64,000 bases of DNA, taken from assembly GCA_018401375.1 (NCBI GenBank), contig JAGYKR010000002.1, positions 124,001-188,000 on the forward strand. Reading direction: 5' to 3'. This stretch comes from Ilumatobacteraceae bacterium (GTDB taxonomy: Bacteria; Actinomycetota; Acidimicrobiia; Acidimicrobiales; Ilumatobacteraceae). Position numbers and translations under genes: made by a program. Numbering within the stretch: the first letter of the stretch is position 1; the number at the start of each line of letters is the position of its first letter. Positions 63,468-64,000 of the stretch are shown here, in pieces. The notes below the pieces were generated by a model. That model had not been told where the DNA came from. It did no database searches and worked only from the letters and a program-made list of their open reading frames with translations.

Positions 63468-63540
63468 CTCCGGGGGTGGGGATCGAACCCACGACCAACG
63501 GATTAACAGTCCGTCGCTCTGCCAGCTGAGCTACCCCGGA
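63468..63540 (-). tRNA. tRNA-Asn (GTT)
   Basis: Cloverleaf with acceptor TCCGGGG/CCCCGGA, D-stem GCTC/GAGC, anticodon loop CTGTTAA (anticodon GTT), T-arm GTGGG-TTCGATC-CCCAC and discriminator G. The CCA end is not encoded. Confidence 0.95.
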
Positions 63541-63635
63541 AGGTGCGCCTCGGAGGTTAGCGCGAACCGGCGCGCCTCCCACATAAACACTGGGCATAAT
63601 CACTAGTCACAATCGGCTTTGCAGTCGTGTACGAC

Positions 63636-64000
63636 TCATTCAGATTCCAAAAACTCCCGCAGTCGCTGGGACAGTTTGGGTTGGCGCAGTTTGGCGAGGG
63701 TCTTGGCCTCAATCTGACGGATCCGCTCCCGAGTGACCCCGAACTCCTTGCCGACCTCCTCAAGAGTCTTTGATCTTGCCCCATCGAGACCGAACCGCAT
63801 CCGCACGATCTCTTGCTCACGGTCGTTGAGTTCCTCGAGCACAGTCTCCACTGCCTCACTCAGCATCTTGCGTGCCGCTGCGTCATCGGGCCCGTCAGCG
63901 GAAGCATCCTCGATGAAGTCACCGAGCAGGGATTCATCTTCCTCACCCACTGGAGAATCTAAAGACAGCGGATCCAACGAGATGCGCAGTAGGTCTCGAA
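63636..64000 (-). CDS. rpoD: Primary sigma factor RpoD/SigA, C-terminal part
   Basis: The frame runs open to the window edge, so only the C-terminal 120 residues are present. It begins [20 protein letters not shown] (end of region 3), then [15 protein letters not shown]. Region 4 follows, with [17 protein letters not shown] and the -35 recognition helix-turn-helix [20 protein letters not shown]. This is the housekeeping sigma factor pattern. The 95-base gap to tRNA-Asn (63541-63635) holds no clear terminator. Confidence 0.96.
   Translation of the reverse strand, partial: RDLLRISLDPLSLDSPVGEEDESLLGDFIEDASADGPDDAAARKMLSEAVETVLEELNDREQEIVRMRFGLDGARSKTLEEVGKEFGVTRERIRQIEAKTLAKLRQPKLSQRLREFLESE

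Overview
The window looks like a chromosomal segment from a high-G+C actinomycete, most likely of the class Acidimicrobiia. The evidence is an actinobacterial-type proteasome activator (Bpa), an InhA-like enoyl reductase, SepF and DivIVA with no ftsA beside ftsZ, a DUF3040 protein, a meso-diaminopimelate type MurE and a response regulator/histidine kinase/GerMN-lipoprotein operon like MtrAB-LpqB. Species assignment is not possible from the sequence alone.

Layout. Positions 1-9.9 kb hold the 3' part of fabI, a thioredoxin-like DUF255 protein, a nitroreductase with an unrecognised partner, dnaE, bpa, a phosphodiesterase and an Rrf2 regulator. From 33.6 kb leftwards to 9.9 kb, on the minus strand, runs a long division and cell-wall (dcw) cluster: mraZ-rsmH-ftsL-ftsI-murE-mraY-murD-ftsW-murG-murC-murB-ftsQ-ftsZ-pgeF-yggS-sepF-divIVA-ileS-dksA-like-lspA-rluD. 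Most neighbours overlap by 1-4 bases, which points to translational coupling. murF is missing from its usual place. The ftsQ reading frame is broken in its N-terminal region. Upstream of mraZ are four TGGGG-like boxes at exact 10-bp spacing around a TTGACA, the expected layout for MraZ autoregulation.

From 33.9 to 44.9 kb lie a lipoate ligase, an HNH protein, a small conserved-looking ORF, an acyl-CoA dehydrogenase, a ROK-fold protein that has lost its catalytic aspartate, a moxR-DUF58-transglutaminase operon, DUF3040, DNA polymerase IV and an inositol monophosphatase. From 44.9 to 58.5 kb lie the two-component/lipoprotein operon, 6-phosphofructokinase, glycerol kinase, an ACT protein, an aminotransferase, inorganic pyrophosphatase, a histidine phosphatase, a CLC channel, an acyl-CoA ligase and a TetR regulator.

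The accessory part is 58.6-63.4 kb. An intact tRNA (anticodon CAT) at 63327-63402 has its 3' end facing a decayed tyrosine recombinase. A 31-base copy of that tRNA 3' end lies 4.7 kb away in the same orientation. Between them are an unrecognised 85-residue ORF and a 1134-residue secreted protein with SdrD-like repeats and an LPATG sorting signal, apparently expressed from a leaderless promoter. This reads as an old tRNA-integrated element carrying a cell-wall adhesin. The window ends with a terminator, tRNA-Asn and the 3' part of the primary sigma factor gene.

A recurring feature is short exact tandem duplication (10-28 bp) at gene junctions: before bpa, ftsZ and murD, at the ends of pfkA and the DUF58 gene, and inside ftsQ, where it coincides with the frame change.
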